Below are positions 1 through 12,333 of a DNA stretch of 64,000 bases, in pieces. The DNA comes from Diphasiastrum complanatum (Eukaryota > Streptophyta > Lycopodiopsida > Lycopodiales > Lycopodiaceae). The stretch is from positions 6,756,852 to 6,820,851 of the forward strand of contig CM055103.1 of NCBI GenBank assembly GCA_029204225.1, written 5' to 3'. The notes beneath the pieces were generated by a model, which made no database searches, was not told where the DNA came from, and saw only the letters and a list, made by a program, of their open reading frames with translations. Both the position numbers and the translations under genes were made by a program. Numbering within the stretch: the first letter of the stretch is position 1; every line of letters starts with the position of its first letter.

Positions 1-723
1 GAAGTTAACCAGCCTTGTTAGTGAGATGGAGAGGGAACTTATATGGTTGCAGTATCGACTACTAATGGGTTTTTACAATTGTGTCTCATATTTAGGCATT
101 GTTTTCTTATAGGTTGAAAAATGTATGGTGTAACTAATTCTGCCGACTTTCATATTATGACACAATAGTATGCATTTGGTAGGAACCCAAATATGGAAAC
201 AATGTGCTCCTTTTATTTGGAATCTATTCTTTTACTTTGAGGTATATTTGTCTTCCAAGATCTCCGGCTATTTGCACATGGTCTTGTAGGCACCCATAAC
301 TTCCCAAGCTCATAAAATATTAAAACATGGATTGTGAACTATAGTACTCCCACAACACCCCTCCCCCCTTCAGAAATATGTTTTCCGTGAGGGTACTTGG
401 AATTGTATGCATAGTAATCTTTAACAACTTAAGGCCATGAACATATCATGGAGATCACACCAATAGTTTTTAACCCACTAAGTTAAGAAGACTTTCTCAA
501 GCTTTTAAGGAAAGAGTAGCAATGTGGTGAGTGATGACTACTATCAAACAAAGATTTCAAGAATAGATGACAATAACCGTCATTGTTCCCTAGTTCTTAC
601 TCAAAGAAGCTCACAAGTTAAATTCCAAATCTATCAAATGAGTAACCTTGAGGGTATTTTAAGCTTATTTCTACTAGAAAACCATAGCCTTGCTTAATTG
701 GTTGGGTCCTTGATCATTTGACT
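1..723. other. anonymous AT-rich DNA, no gene seen
   Basis: No reading frame with a recognisable domain and no terminal repeat structure is visible. A short stretch near 680-712 weakly resembles the tRNA-like repeat described downstream, but it is too degraded to call. Confidence 0.5.
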
Positions 724-772
724 AAATGGCCAAGTTGGGCCAACACCAATCGACAGAGGGGTCCAAATATAT

Positions 773-838
773 AGGGGGCTTGAACTTGGGACCAAAGAAA
801 CTTTGGATACCAAGCTAACCAACTGAGCCAACCCTTGA
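773..838 (-). mobile_element. tRNA-derived SINE-like core, copy 1
   Basis: Read on the minus strand, an A-box-like TGGCTCAGTTGG is followed about 40 bp later by a B-box-like AGTTCAAGCCCCC. Between them lies AAAGTTTCTTTGGTCC, shared with the copy at 2.6 kb. The order and spacing of internal RNA polymerase III promoter boxes are those of tRNA-derived SINEs. It sits inside the tandem duplication, so it was duplicated with it. No clean target duplication is visible around it. Confidence 0.55.
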
Positions 839-1082
839 ATATTCTACTTAAAATGAAAAAGGTTCAATTCTTACTACATTAGCTTGTATGAGCCAGAGAT
901 CAATGCTTTATGGATTTGGAGCACCCATATTTTCATCAGCACTCAAGCCCTTATCACACCTTCATAGTCCTCAAATAACCCATAGTTGAGAGTATGTTGA
1001 AGTGGCCGAAGGAGTTTGTGCTATAGGACCCCAAATGGCCAAGTTGGGCCAACACCAATCGATAGAGGGGTCCAAATATATA

Positions 1083-1145
1083 GAGGGCTTGATTGGGACC
1101 AAAGAAACTTTGGATGCCAAGCTAACCAACTGAGCCAACCCTTGA
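1083..1145 (-). mobile_element. tRNA-derived SINE-like core, copy 2
   Basis: Second copy, carried along in the second unit of the tandem duplication. The A-box-like TGGCTCAGTTGG is intact, but the B-box region has lost several bases (reads CAATCAAGCCC on the minus strand), so it should be a weaker promoter than copy 1. Confidence 0.5.
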
Positions 1146-1339
1146 ATATTCTACTTAAAATGAAAAAGGTTAAATTCTTACTACATTAGCTCGTATGAGT
1201 CAGAGATCAATGCTTTATGGATTTGGAGCACCCATATTTTCATCAGCACTCAAGCCCTTATCACACCTTTATAGTCCTCAAATAACCCATAGTTGAGAGT
1301 ATGTTGAAGTGGTTGAAGGAGTTTGTGCTATAGGACCCC

Positions 1340-2595
1340 AAATGGCTTGTGTGCTTACTCAACAAAGTGAGAAATTTGGGTTTAATATGCTTATGCTCCA
1401 AGCTAGTCGTAAGGATACAATTATTCTGTTGTGGTAATTAAATTGACCCCACATACTATTGTAGATGATCCACTAAATCAACCATATATCAAAAAACAAT
1501 CTTAATTTGATGTGATAACTTTGAAGATTCATCACTATAGTCTCAAACATGTTTGTCATGTCTTAGTTATGGCATGTGGTTAGTACGTTAGAGTTTTCAT
1601 CTACTTAGATTCTCAAAAGCACTACAAATCACATCGTATTATTTATTAGCCTATGGATATGGGGGTCTCTATTTTGATCCATGTGGTCGTGGGCCACTAG
1701 GAGGGCGTAGAATGTATTGAGATTCATGTCATGATGATACATGCAGTAGCTTATCAAGAAGGGTCTATAGTAGAGCCTTCTGGAAACCTGGATCCAAAAA
1801 ATATACGTAGGATTTTTCACATGCCATATGGAAGTTAGTCGCTCTAAGTTCTTTGAATTCTTTGTTGCTAATATAAGAGTGATATCTATTGTATGCCATC
1901 TTATGGTATACTTTTTACCCTCCATGGCTCAAATCATGTGACTAAGACGTTTATTTGATCATTTTATGATCTTAAATGGGCCTTTGGCTTAGTAAATATT
2001 TGCCCATGTGTGAGCATGAAATTAAAGGTGGGCATAGCCCAAACATGCTACTCCACCACACCATGTGTGGCTGAATATCTATTTGCTTATTGTGCCATTG
2101 CATATACATGATCATGGACATAATTAAGTCATTGATGCATTGTGTGATAACAATCAATGTTGCTGATAATACCTGTGGGGTCCATAAGATTAAGTATCAG
2201 ATGAAACATAGAACTTAACAAATGGGCCTGATAATAATAACCAAAGGTTCCAATATATGCAATGTCATGTATGCATAGATTGCGTGTCCATAATAATTTC
2301 CTACTAAAAATCATTGCCCTCACTATGGGTTGTAAAAGGACATCAATATTGAAAGTAGATTCAACTTTTGGGTTGCTACTTTGACTCTAGTGCTTTGTTT
2401 ATGTTATCCTATGTAGTCCTATGCGGTGCCCAAAATTGAGACACTAGCTCGGAGGTTCAACTTGTTGCTATCCATTTGGAAGGTTGGGTCACTACTTGGT
2501 TTTGCATGTAGATGACAAATCAACATAGATTCTAGACTATAATCTATATGTAGGTACTCCTAATCCTCCTAGAAAGGGGTAGCCTCATAGCCTCC
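1340..2595. other. anonymous DNA, no gene seen
   Basis: Short overlapping frames exist on the minus strand at 1629-2323, the longest 98 codons, but their translations show no domain, no biased composition and no similarity I recognise. Treated as non-coding. Confidence 0.5.
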
Positions 2596-2603
2596 TGCTC
2601 ATC

Positions 2604-2697
2604 CACTGGGGTTGGCTCAGGTGGTTAACTTTGCATCCTCCAAAGTTTCTTTGGTCCTAGGTTCAAGCCCCCTTGGAAATCAAGATGTTTAGTTTCT
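2604..2697 (+). mobile_element. short tRNA-derived SINE with target duplication, copy 3
   Basis: A 94-bp segment is flanked by the 8-bp direct repeat TGCTCATC (2596-2603 and 2698-2705). It contains an A-box-like TGGCTCAGGTGG (2613-2624) and a B-box-like GGTTCAAGCCC (2660-2670). Its centre, CCAAAGTTTCTTTGG, is shared with the copies at 0.8 and 1.1 kb and could form a hairpin. Flanking repeats of this size with internal pol III boxes are the hallmarks of a SINE. No poly(A) tail is obvious; the 3' end is a short TTTAGTTTCT. It is not a functional tRNA, because no full cloverleaf can be drawn. Confidence 0.6.
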
Positions 2698-2705
2698 TGC
2701 TCATC

Positions 2706-5700
2706 ATTGTCATCCTCACCCTATGAGGCCTCCTAAGATGGACACCCCTCTCTCCAATCCTCGCTCTCCTTAGTCTCCTTGTCAGATCTACTAAAGTTGC
2801 TCTCTGAATGTTGCTGAGTAGCTTGTGCTACCCGAGTTCATGATGCAGCTCGAGTCACAGGTCCTGCACACAAAGATTGGTAGCTATTAGTACCTTCCAT
2901 ACTTGTCCACCAAGACACTAGCCTTAAATGGGTTGCCCTTTTGCCCTATCCTGTGTCATGGCCCTCTAATATGTGATCTCTTCAAAAACCATCAACACAT
3001 CATTGTAGACCTGCTACTTTGCAACATCTGGTATGACCCTCTAGAGGTGTTCAAACCACCCATCATCAAGCTCATGGTCATGGAACTGGGTAGTACTAGA
3101 TTTCTTCCATAGAGGACACAACACATGGGCAACTCCATGTATATGCCTATAGAACCAGTTCCGTCTATTTTTCCACTTGGCCTTCATCTCTTAAATCCTT
3201 AAAACAAAAAAAAAAAAGGTTTTTATGCCCTTTAAAGTTAGTGTCAAAATAATGTCGTCAATTTAAATTGACAAAATTTATAGAATGGAAATGAAAGAAA
3301 CTACAAAAGGGTTTATACCTAGTGAAACTCATCTCAGTGCAGCGATCAAGCTACTTCACGCAACCTATCCATAAACTCGTAGAGAGGGCACATGGTGGAT
3401 CCTTCTATATATGTGAGTCATAAAGTAGTTTGTGCTGGCTATGATAGTCTCAAAACTCCTAGAACGAGACTCAATCAATCCGCTCCACTCTACTCATAGG
3501 TTGGAAACAACCATTCGCTTGAGGATGTTGTGTACCTTTATGAGCCACTCTAAGACTATAAATAAGAATGCAAACTTAAATGCAAAGTTTAAACAATGAT
3601 CAATCATCAATGAATCAAAGCAACATGTAGATAAGCTAAACCCTAAACCACCCCAAATTCTAGCATTGAGAATGAAACATTAGATTCAAACCTTGTGGGA
3701 GCAGGTCTCAGGGCTTACCTTGAGCTGAGGTGAATGCATAGCTACCAGAAGTAGATGATTCAAGTGAAAAATCATCATTCAAATTTCAAATTTCAAGAGC
3801 AAAAACATTAGATCACAAGTGCCTATAAATGGAGGGCAAATCTTCTCTCTCAAAATAGCTCTTAGTCTCACAATCATGGTAGAGAGCTAAAAATCATGAC
3901 TAGCATTTCAATTCAGTTCCAACAATTGCACATGACATGCCTAATTGACAACATCCATCAAACACAATCCAAAAGCAACTACAACCTCCAATTGAAGGAA
4001 TAAATTCATAGAATTTCAGCAACCACTTCAGAAAACCAAAAACGCGAGAAGATATCTATCAAACTTCTTCTCCTTGAACATGACCCCAACAACTCACGAC
4101 TTTTTGATTGAATCGAATTCCTTCAAGCTCCAAGCGTAGCTCTTAAACCACTGTTACACTCTTGGATAAGAAGCAAATACACAAGAGCATAGGTTGTGGC
4201 AAGAACCATCCGACCAAGTGTCTAAAGTATGGCTAGACACCCTCAAGCCGATTTTTGTAGAAAATACTATGATAACAAGAGCATGGAAGCAAAGATCGAT
4301 CGTTGATACTCACAACATGTTGAAATAGGAGGGATTGAGGTATATATATACTCTCCCAAACCCTAGCCTTATATGCGGATTGTCCTTTCAAGATAATCCC
4401 TCTCCATGCATAGCTACAGTACCCAATGTAGACATCATCCACGACCACCCTTACATGAGTTAGTGCCTTAATCAATTAGAGGAATAAGATCTATTTCAAG
4501 TTAAGGGCCACCTTACGATATGGGTCAAGCCTACTACCAACTATACACATTTAAAGACATAACAATTAGTCTAAGGTTTTGAATCACATTTAAGAAGTTC
4601 ATTTGTATATTTTTGTATCAGCTTATGGTCAAGATTGGGATGATTGTTTATTTTTGCTATTATGTACTTATGACAATTCTATTAGCATAAGTACGAGGTC
4701 TTTCTTTTTTCTGTTGTCACACAACTATTCTCTTGCTCTTACGCATGTTCTTCTACCTCCACTTGATACTCCAATTGCTTTGTGTTGTTTTTGTTAAAAT
4801 CAAAGGTTATGAACCTAATTTGGATTTCTAATCATGAATCAAACATCAAGGATTGCACTTAGATTGAATTGCTAGAATTCTACACATCAAATTTAGCTAT
4901 TTGCATCTAGATTGGCAATTGCCTTTGAGCACGACAATCAAACTAGCATTTACTGATCCCCATGGCCTCTCACATGTGTGAAAAGTATAGTACTATTATC
5001 AGGTTAAGTTCTATTCAATAGACCCAAAAACATCACATTAATCAAGCATGTATTCCACTTGGCAAGAGCAAAATTGCCAAAATCAACATCAATCTTGATC
5101 TCCAAAAAGTGTATGTACAAATGAGCTCCAAATCCATATCTAATGAGCTCAGATCTTAGCATTAGGGTTATCCTTAGTTAGGCATAGACTTGACCCTACC
5201 ATCTAATCCCCTAATCTAGGAATCATGCCCACTTGGTGGTTGGATTAGGTGTGCCACATGCATTGTCACCAAAATCTCTCAAAATTAGCCTTTAATTTAG
5301 GACCTTGATTTTGGGGCTCAATTTGGCCACCTCTAAGCATGTGAGCCACTTGGCAATAAACTACTAGCTAGTTCTTACATATTTTCACACTTTTTCCACC
5401 AATTTTTGTGAGTTTATGTAGCATGCCCAAGGTCATCTGCAATGAAGACAATGCTTGTTCAAAAGTGCTACTGATCATCATCAATAATTCTTTAAGGTTC
5501 ATGAGCATTAAGATTTGTTTTTTGATCTCAGCTTTGCTTGCTTTAAGTTTGTGTAAAGCCAATCTTAAACACAAAAGCTAGCTAGCTACCAAATATTTAA
5601 ATCTTTTTCTTATATTGGAAAGGCTTAGTCAACTTACTCATCGCCTATAACTTTCTTCTATTATGACACATGTAATAATTTCCATGACACTACATTGTGC

Positions 5701-8700
5701 ACTTCTCTAGATCCAAACAAGCCTTCTCTACTCGAGTTTTCTTCGAATCTTGAGTTTGTTGTTAATCTTCATGTATGTGTTCAACAACATTGGTAGCAAT
5801 GTTGAAAATGTTAAGTGGAAGATGTGTATTTGGTTTAGTAATAATGAATTATCATAAATATAACTTGAGAATCAATTCAATCTAGGAAACACAAATTATT
5901 CAAGTCAAAGCCAAGTCATAGTTAGCGTAAGACTGATAGTCTTAGTTATATCTATTCTAATCAGTTGCATGGACATGCAAGGTCAAATTACAATTTTGAC
6001 TACTATTATATCTCTATTGATAGTTAATTCATTGCTTTCATGCATGCGTTCCTTCCCTACTTGCATGTTTGAGGAGGCTCTCAAATATAGTATAAGTAGG
6101 GGTATGACTCATTAATAATAACCAAGATCAAGTAGAGCATAAGTATAATTTTAAGTGAGAGCTCATTGTTTTGATGCTATAAATAATATTTGCATAATAG
6201 GTTACAAAAAGATTCAAGGTGTTTGATGTGATGCTTGAATTATCTCTCCCTTGTTGGATTTCTAATAGATGATGATAAGAGGCTTGTTCATGAGGCTACA
6301 TGAGAGTGCCTACATGTTTTTACATAAACATGATTGGTATCTCAAGTATGTTACAACACAGTATCGTGTTAGACTCGAAACTTGGTATAGTGAGATGGTT
6401 AGCCTATTGATGAAGCTAAATGGGGTTCCATTGATTTTCGTGCTCACATGCCCTTGCTAAAGGACCAACTTGAAGAATTTCAAAATAAAAAATGACCCTT
6501 TGTATAGATACTTTTATTTTTTTTCTTTAATTTCGACCACCACCTGGCCCAATCAAAATGCACACATTTTCAAATCTAAGTAACATAGCTCAAATAAATT
6601 GAAAAATAAAAATATATTATAGCAAACTTTGAAGTTTACGTTAGGCAGCATGGATGTATCCCATTGGTTGGCTCTTCTTGCCCCACACATGCTAATCTGC
6701 CCTACGTCAATATTTCAAGTTAAATTTGTTTGACTATGCTGGTTAGTACAATGAAATTTGTTAACTAGACTAGTTACAATTAATGAATTATAGTATGCAG
6801 AGTAACCTGATTTGGTTATTGTGACTTTCTAATGAGATTAAATTTGATATTGAAAAACGATATGAATATCATATAGGATAAATTTTGGCGCCCAAGCTCT
6901 AGTAGTAACAATGGCAAGGAGACCAAGATCAACAATTGAATCCATGACTCTTCATATTAAATCATAGTCTTTCTACGCGCAACTCCAGCTAGTTCGCATA
7001 TTCATAGTCTTTCAAAATGATCACTTTTGCTTATGGGATTAAAACTAAAGCCTTGCCACATGTCACTCGGTGAGGCTTCCAATTTTTTTTTATGGTCCAA
7101 CTATAAGTGAATGAGATCCAACACAATCACTTGCAGGTATAGTTGGATGTCATTCACTCACTCACTAGAATGGGTGATTGACAGATTGATGGCAACAAAG
7201 CATCAATGTCTATGTGCGTGTTGTTGCAGAATTAATCTTCATATAAAAAATATTTATTGTATTATCCACAGTTTTGTCCATCAAGAGTACGTTCAAGCTC
7301 CAATGGTCACTGCAAAATCGAAGCAATAGTATATAGGTGAGATGATGAACCAATCAAAGCATCTAATGTCGAGTTATTCACACAATGGGTCGAGTGGTTG
7401 CAGGTAGATATTTGAGAGCAAGTTATAAAATACTCCACTTTAGAACACTTCAGTTGTTGAAAAGTTGGCTTCCCCATTATCTCGAGCGTAGCCTGCTGAA
7501 CTAGTTCCTAGTCAGGATCCAGAAGCCTAGTGTCCAAAACTCTATCATTGTCATTGTCGATCATGCCTGTGAGAGCGTTCTCCCAGATGTCACTCGAAGT
7601 CGGTTTGAACTCCAAAAGTTGAACATGATCGTGAGAATTTTCACTCGTAACCAGCATTCCATACCTATCTCTCACTACTCACTAGAATGGTGATGAAAAC
7701 TTTCCGAAATGCGTTTCTCTTTACTTAGTGACGTCGCTTTGTCCGCTAGCTCTGAGCAGCCAGCTTTAGGGGTCAATTTGGCCCAAGGATGACAAAAAAC
7801 GATGCCTTCTAGCCAAAGATAGCCCTTTAGCAATTTTTTCTTTGGAAATGAATTGCAACGTCATATTAAAATTTCTTAATGAAGAAACCATATCTACATC
7901 ATTCATCTATTTAGTTTTTGAGGTAAGTGTGGCAAAAGCCTAACATTAAATTTGAGTTCATGATGATATATTTTCAATCATGTCTATGTATATTTCGATG
8001 AGAAGATTCAAGCAATTGGTTAGTGAGTTTCTTTCTTTTACTCTTTTATTGAATGTTAATAAATCATTATACCTTTTTTTTTTAGCATGATATTAGAGCT
8101 ATAAGCAAGGGATAGCTTGATTGATCTTTTTTATTTCCTCACAAAAATCAAGTGTAATAGTGTTAAAATTGCATCTCTAGCAATTTTGCTTCAATCGTAG
8201 GTGATCACGAGCTAGTTTTTGGATCAATTGGTGTGGAAATAGGTCGGTTCAAATTTGATATACATTTTTAGTGGCTCAAAAGCTGATTTTGATCTAAATT
8301 AATTTTTTTGGGGCTTGGAGCATTATACACTTTCTAGATCTTGGTGAGATAGATTCATTGATATAATCAAGCCCAATTCAGCTTAGTATTTTTTGAGTTG
8401 TAGGAAGTTGAAGTTGCACCTCTTTTATGCTGAAAAGATTTATTTGGGATTTTGTACAAATGCTTTATGTATTTTGCCTTGAAAGTGGGAAATTTGTCAA
8501 ATTGGGTTGATTTCTAGCTTGAATGCTATAAGATTGCTTCCTTTTTGTTTGAAAATAATATATTGATCAAATCCATCTCAGTAGGATGACTATAGGCACT
8601 TTTGTGAGTGTTTTGAGGGTGATTAGGTCGATTCTTGGTTGCATTAAACAATTCATGAAGTTTCTTGACCTAGAGTGATAAAAATCGCCATCGAAGTTCA

Positions 8701-9456
8701 AAGTTTTAAGCATTTTGTGTATATTGGTTTATTATAGAGGTAAAGATCTTTGTCGATCTTGCTAAATTTGTTGTGGATACTAAAATAAAGTTCCAAAAGA
8801 TTGGAATACCATATCATATCATGCATTTTTTTTTAAATTCAATGTTGTCATTAAAAATGTTATCCATTTTTAGTTTTTTTCATTAAGAGTTAAGTATGGA
8901 AAGATTGAAGTCATTCAATTACTCTTTGTAGAAGGCAAGGATGGAATCTATCTTTGTACTTCAAAATTTAATAAATGTCTTTTTGAAAATAAGGGTGAGC
9001 CTTAGACTCCCCAAAAACAACCAATTACAATAAGAAAATTGCCTCCCATTGCATTAAAGTGAATGTATTCAATGAGTTCTTGAGGGAGATTGGTGCATGT
9101 ACCTTGGCCCAGGAGGCATGAGAGATTTTGCAATCTATTTCTGAGTCTAGAAACAAATAGATTAATCATATGGAGGAATCAAATATTTTGATCCTACCAA
9201 AAGAAAGGTGAGAATGCATAATCTTATGTGTTGAGAGGGAAAGATCTAGATAGAAATTTGTCTTGTTGTGACGAGTTCACATGTTTTGATGTATTTGTTG
9301 ATATGCATATGTTCCATATTAAGAAAGAGTACTTTTAGATATTTAGATTCATAGATCTTGTGATGAAAAAAAGCCATGATGTCCTTATGAAAGATCATGA
9401 AGTTGATCTTGAAGTGCTTCATCAACATTGAGAGAAAATCGGCAATATGGGACAAG
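2706..9456. other. long stretch without a recognisable gene
   Basis: About 6.7 kb of AT-rich DNA with many stops in all frames. Two weak points are noted. Minus-strand 2.9-3.6 kb has discontinuous coding-like stretches of unknown family. AGCTCTTAAACCACTG near 4.14 kb resembles a degenerate primer-binding site on the minus strand. CTAAACCCTAAACC near 3637 is a two-unit telomere-like motif, too short to matter. I cannot support any gene here. Confidence 0.45.
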
Positions 9457-10281
9457 TGTGAAATTTCACACATGTGGGAATGTCCTAAAGTGTGTGATTG
9501 ATCTCCTAAGCAAGCTTTTGCACTTGTCAATGGATTCTAGATTGATTTCCAAGATCTAGATTAAAAAAACCAAGGCATAGAGGCAAGATGGATGCAATTA
9601 TTGATGACCAAAGTTCATACACATGAAATGAAATGCTTCTTGAAAAAACTAAGTAAAAACAAGCTCCTCTCCTCAGGTAGAGAGAGAATAGAGCTAATTC
9701 AAACTCATGTAGAGAGAGAAAATTCAACAAGCAAATCTCACCAACAAGGTTTGACTCAAAAACTTAACTTACATAATGATTATATAAGGAGAAGTACATG
9801 TAGAGTTTGTGGAGATCCCTCTTTGCATGCTATTGGACCCCTAATCATAGCCTCTTCAATTCTATTGGACCCCTAATCATAGCCTCCTCAATTCTATTGG
9901 ACCCCTAATCATCACCTCCTTAATCTTATTGGACCCCTAGACCCCTTGACCAAAACCGACCTTTGACTCCACCACTCATCAAATCACTTTATTACAAGTG
10001 TCAAAACCCTATTCATGTGCCTATCTAGCTCGAGATTGCATCATGACTCACTTTTGGCTCAATAGAGGCATTACATGTGGATTTTGCCAATTTGCCATCT
10101 ATGCTAATTTTTGGTCCTATCACAACTCTACACAAAAAGCTTGATATAAAAACTTTATGCAATCCCTAAAGCTATGATAAACTATTTTACACATGTGGGC
10201 ACATGCTCCACACATGTGAAATGTACTCACAAACATAAAAGACATAAAATTGCCAAACTAGCTTTTTGCCAATTTTTCACA
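9457..10281 (-). repeat. element A 3' LTR (complete)
   Basis: The LTR opens with a perfect 14-bp palindrome, TGTGAAATTTCACA, and closes with TTTTTCACA. A candidate polypurine tract (TTTGAGGAG on the minus strand) adjoins it at 10282. It contains a 32-bp minisatellite. Position 9609-9613 (CAAAG) is the unoccupied counterpart of the site where element B sits in the other LTR. Confidence 0.85.
9832..9940. repeat. 32-bp minisatellite in the element A 3' LTR
   Basis: Four starts of ATTGGACCCCTAATCATAGC occur at 9832, 9864, 9896 and 9928, an exact 32-bp period; the last unit is partial. The other LTR has the same four starts at 19695, 19727, 19759 and 19791, so the array predates the insertion of element A here. 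Confidence 0.9.
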
Positions 10282-10375
10282 CTCCTCAAAAAAATAGCTT
10301 GGAAAGCTACTAGATCATTGAGAAGTTTGTGATTCTTTTTTAGTGGATCCTTTTGTACGTATATGAAGTAGAAAA

Positions 10376-10451
10376 CCAGCAAAAGGATCCATCATAGCAG
10401 CACCTCACCAAATCCAGCAAAAGGATCCATCATAGCAGCACCTCACCAAAT
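10376..10451. repeat. 38-bp tandem duplication
   Basis: CCAGCAAAAGGATCCATCAT and the next 18 bases occur twice without a visible change (10376-10413 and 10414-10451). The duplication lies inside element A between its 3' LTR and the unidentified open frames. Confidence 0.9.
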
Positions 10452-11150
10452 CCATGATAAGATCTCTTTGCTAGAAATCTCTTGCCAATATCCTTGAAGA
10501 GTACATGCCACTATTTCAATGTGCCTCCTCCATGCTTGATGATGATCTTTGATTTGAAAGTTCAACTTGCATGAAGATGGCTGCACCATAGAGATGGAAA
10601 TTCGAGGCTTCCTTTCCTTCATAAATGTCACAAAGATCATAGAGATCAAGATCATAAGATGAGCAAAAGTGTAGATCTTCAAGATTAAGCATACTAGCTT
10701 GACTAGTCCACATACTATGAACTTTATCCATGATGGATCTAATCTTGAAATCAAATGCAATCTTGATCCTTTTGAGACTAAACACTTGCTCAAGGATGTA
10801 AGTGTCCTCTTTGGATGCTTCACTTAATCTCAAGAGCAGTTTACAAATTGTCTCAAAACATGTAAAAACATGATTTTTTAAACATTTGAGTATCAAACTC
10901 AATCTTGCTCTTACAAGATCCAAGAGCATAACAAAATCTCTTGCTTTCAAAGAACTTTGGAAACATATCTAAGCCTTTCATGACAAGAAATATTTCCATA
11001 TAATAGGCATTATACAAAACTAGTATTGCCACTCTTGAACTTTGAGATGTAGAAATCTTAATAAGGCAAGATAGTGCATCAATCAATGGAAGAGAAGCAT
11101 AAGTGAGATTGTTAAAGTGAGTACCACCTGAAAATTGCCTCTTCTTACCA
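10443..11150 (-). other. unidentified coding-like segment in the 3' part of element A
   Basis: Overlapping minus-strand open frames of 144 and 126 codons plus a 77-codon frame fill the place where reverse transcriptase and RNase H should be. I recognise no Copia motif (no YVDD, no RNase H DSQ/TKHI motifs). The 144-residue frame (10516-10950) is rich in Leu, Ser and Lys and has no obvious membrane segment. It could be an acquired host sequence, a fast-decayed spacer of a non-autonomous element, or chance. Function unknown. Confidence 0.3.
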
Positions 11151-11179
11151 TAAAAGATGAGCCATAAGGACTTGGCTAT

Positions 11180-11820
11180 TCATCTTGAAGATCCCCTTGA
11201 AATCATATGTTGAGGAGGCTCCTCCTCAAACCTGGACCCTTTCACATCTTGATAATCTTCAATAGATATGATTTGAGATGCATCTTGAGATGCCTTGAGC
11301 TCGGTCCCTTCCAAGGTTGAATGTAGATTTTCATAAAATATGACTTCTTTGTTCTTAATCACTTTTGAAATAGAGAGTATAATGGTTTATAGGCCTCCTT
11401 GGTGGATAAGCATCCAACCATGATCCACAAGCTTGGATCATTCATCCTCATTGTTTCCAAGGGAATATGTGCAAAGCAAGAACTTCCAAAGGCACTAAGG
11501 TAATCATCCTTAGGCTTCTTAAATAATACTTCATATGGTGTATTTCTTCCAAGAGCTTCAATACTCCTCAAAGCTTTGATCTTCAATGAGAACTCCATCT
11601 CAACATATGCTTTGAATAATAGGAAATAATCATGCACCACCTTGAGAAAGAAGAAATGTGCATTTTGTGTGATCATCCTCCTTTGAAGACTTGGATGCAT
11701 AAGCAACATCAAGAGATTTTGCACTCTCTTGTGTTCGATTTGTAGATGCCTTCATGTCTAGATCCATATGCAAGGATCTCACCATCCTTCTTGATCACAC
11801 AATTGCCAATATGGAAATTG
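11180..11820 (-). pseudogene. element A integrase remnant
   Basis: The frame at 11359-11724 joins a piece ending near a KIKALRS motif directly to the C-terminal integrase signature GRNTPYEVLFKK and FGSSCFAHIP. In intact Copia integrases the catalytic core second half (PQQNGVAERKNR region) lies between these, so it has been deleted. The following frame (11180-11362) carries the acidic linker that normally joins integrase to reverse transcriptase. The catalytic D,D,E set cannot be complete. Confidence 0.65.
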
Positions 11821-11823
11821 ACA

Positions 11824-12300
11824 TCAAGACCACCATCCAGCACTTATAAGATTATTTGTAATCTTGGAAACAAAAAGAACCTCATGAAGAGATAGAACTT
11901 TTGATGATGCAAGCTTCAAGGGAATGGTCCCTACTCCTTCAATTTTGCACTCTTGATCACTTGCAATATATATGGACTTCTTGACTCCTCCATAAGGCAT
12001 AATAGTTGAAAAGTAATCCTTGGAGCTACACATATGTGAAGACGCTCCACTATCAATATACCAAGAGTCATCCATCTTGAAGGTGGAAGAGGAGAATTTT
12101 GATGCCATAAGAGAGCATTCTTCATCACTTGCAATAAAGTCTTCTTTCTCATGAGAGATGTTGGCTTGCTTGAATTGATTCTTCTTCTTGAAGCAATTGG
12201 TGGCATAGTGGTTTTTCTTGCCACAAAAGAAGCACTTAACATCTTTTTTCTTCTTCTTTGAAGTAGAATATTGAGAGGAATCATCATCCTCTTCATCTTG
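11824..12300 (-). pseudogene. element A gag zinc knuckle and protease
   Basis: On the minus strand, CFFCGKKNHYATNC is a perfect CX2CX4HX4C knuckle, the nucleic-acid-binding module of Copia Gag. It follows a lysine-rich stretch. About 50 residues on is WYIDSGASSHM, the aspartic protease active site (DSGA), with the typical following segment ending near NNLISAG. A frameshift breaks the frame at that point. The frame is continuous with the gag frame apart from the stop at 12334. Confidence 0.75.
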
Positions 12301-12333
12301 GTCTTTTTCTTTGTCCTTAGAGAAGTGTTGGTG

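Larger units (their letters stand above)
724..1339. repeat. tandem duplication, units of 309 and 307 bp
   Basis: Unit 1 (724-1032) and unit 2 (1033-1339) both start with AAATGGCCAAGTTGGGCCAA and both end with a stretch finishing in CTATAGGACCCC. A third AAATGG at 1340 marks where the next unit would begin before the similarity stops. The units differ at only a few positions by eye (for example a 3-bp loss in the second near 1092), so the duplication is fairly recent. Each unit includes one reverse-strand copy of a tRNA-like SINE core. Confidence 0.9.

Noticed and set aside
1629-1925. 98-codon open frame on the minus strand
   Set aside because: No domain, unusual His/Tyr-rich composition, neighbours are stops; fits chance in AT-rich DNA.
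3190-3600. Minus-strand stretches that looked a little like a hAT-type transposase
   Set aside because: Stops every 10-20 codons and only loose similarity of one phrase (LYEFMDRLREVA); not enough to name a family.
4135-4152. Minus-strand AGTGGTTTAAGAGCTACG resembling a Copia primer-binding site next to a TGTTAC LTR start
   Set aside because: Several mismatches to the tRNA-Met site, no second LTR and no gag beside it.
9592-9876. 94-codon plus-strand frame
   Set aside because: Lies entirely inside the LTR of element A, partly in the 32-bp minisatellite.
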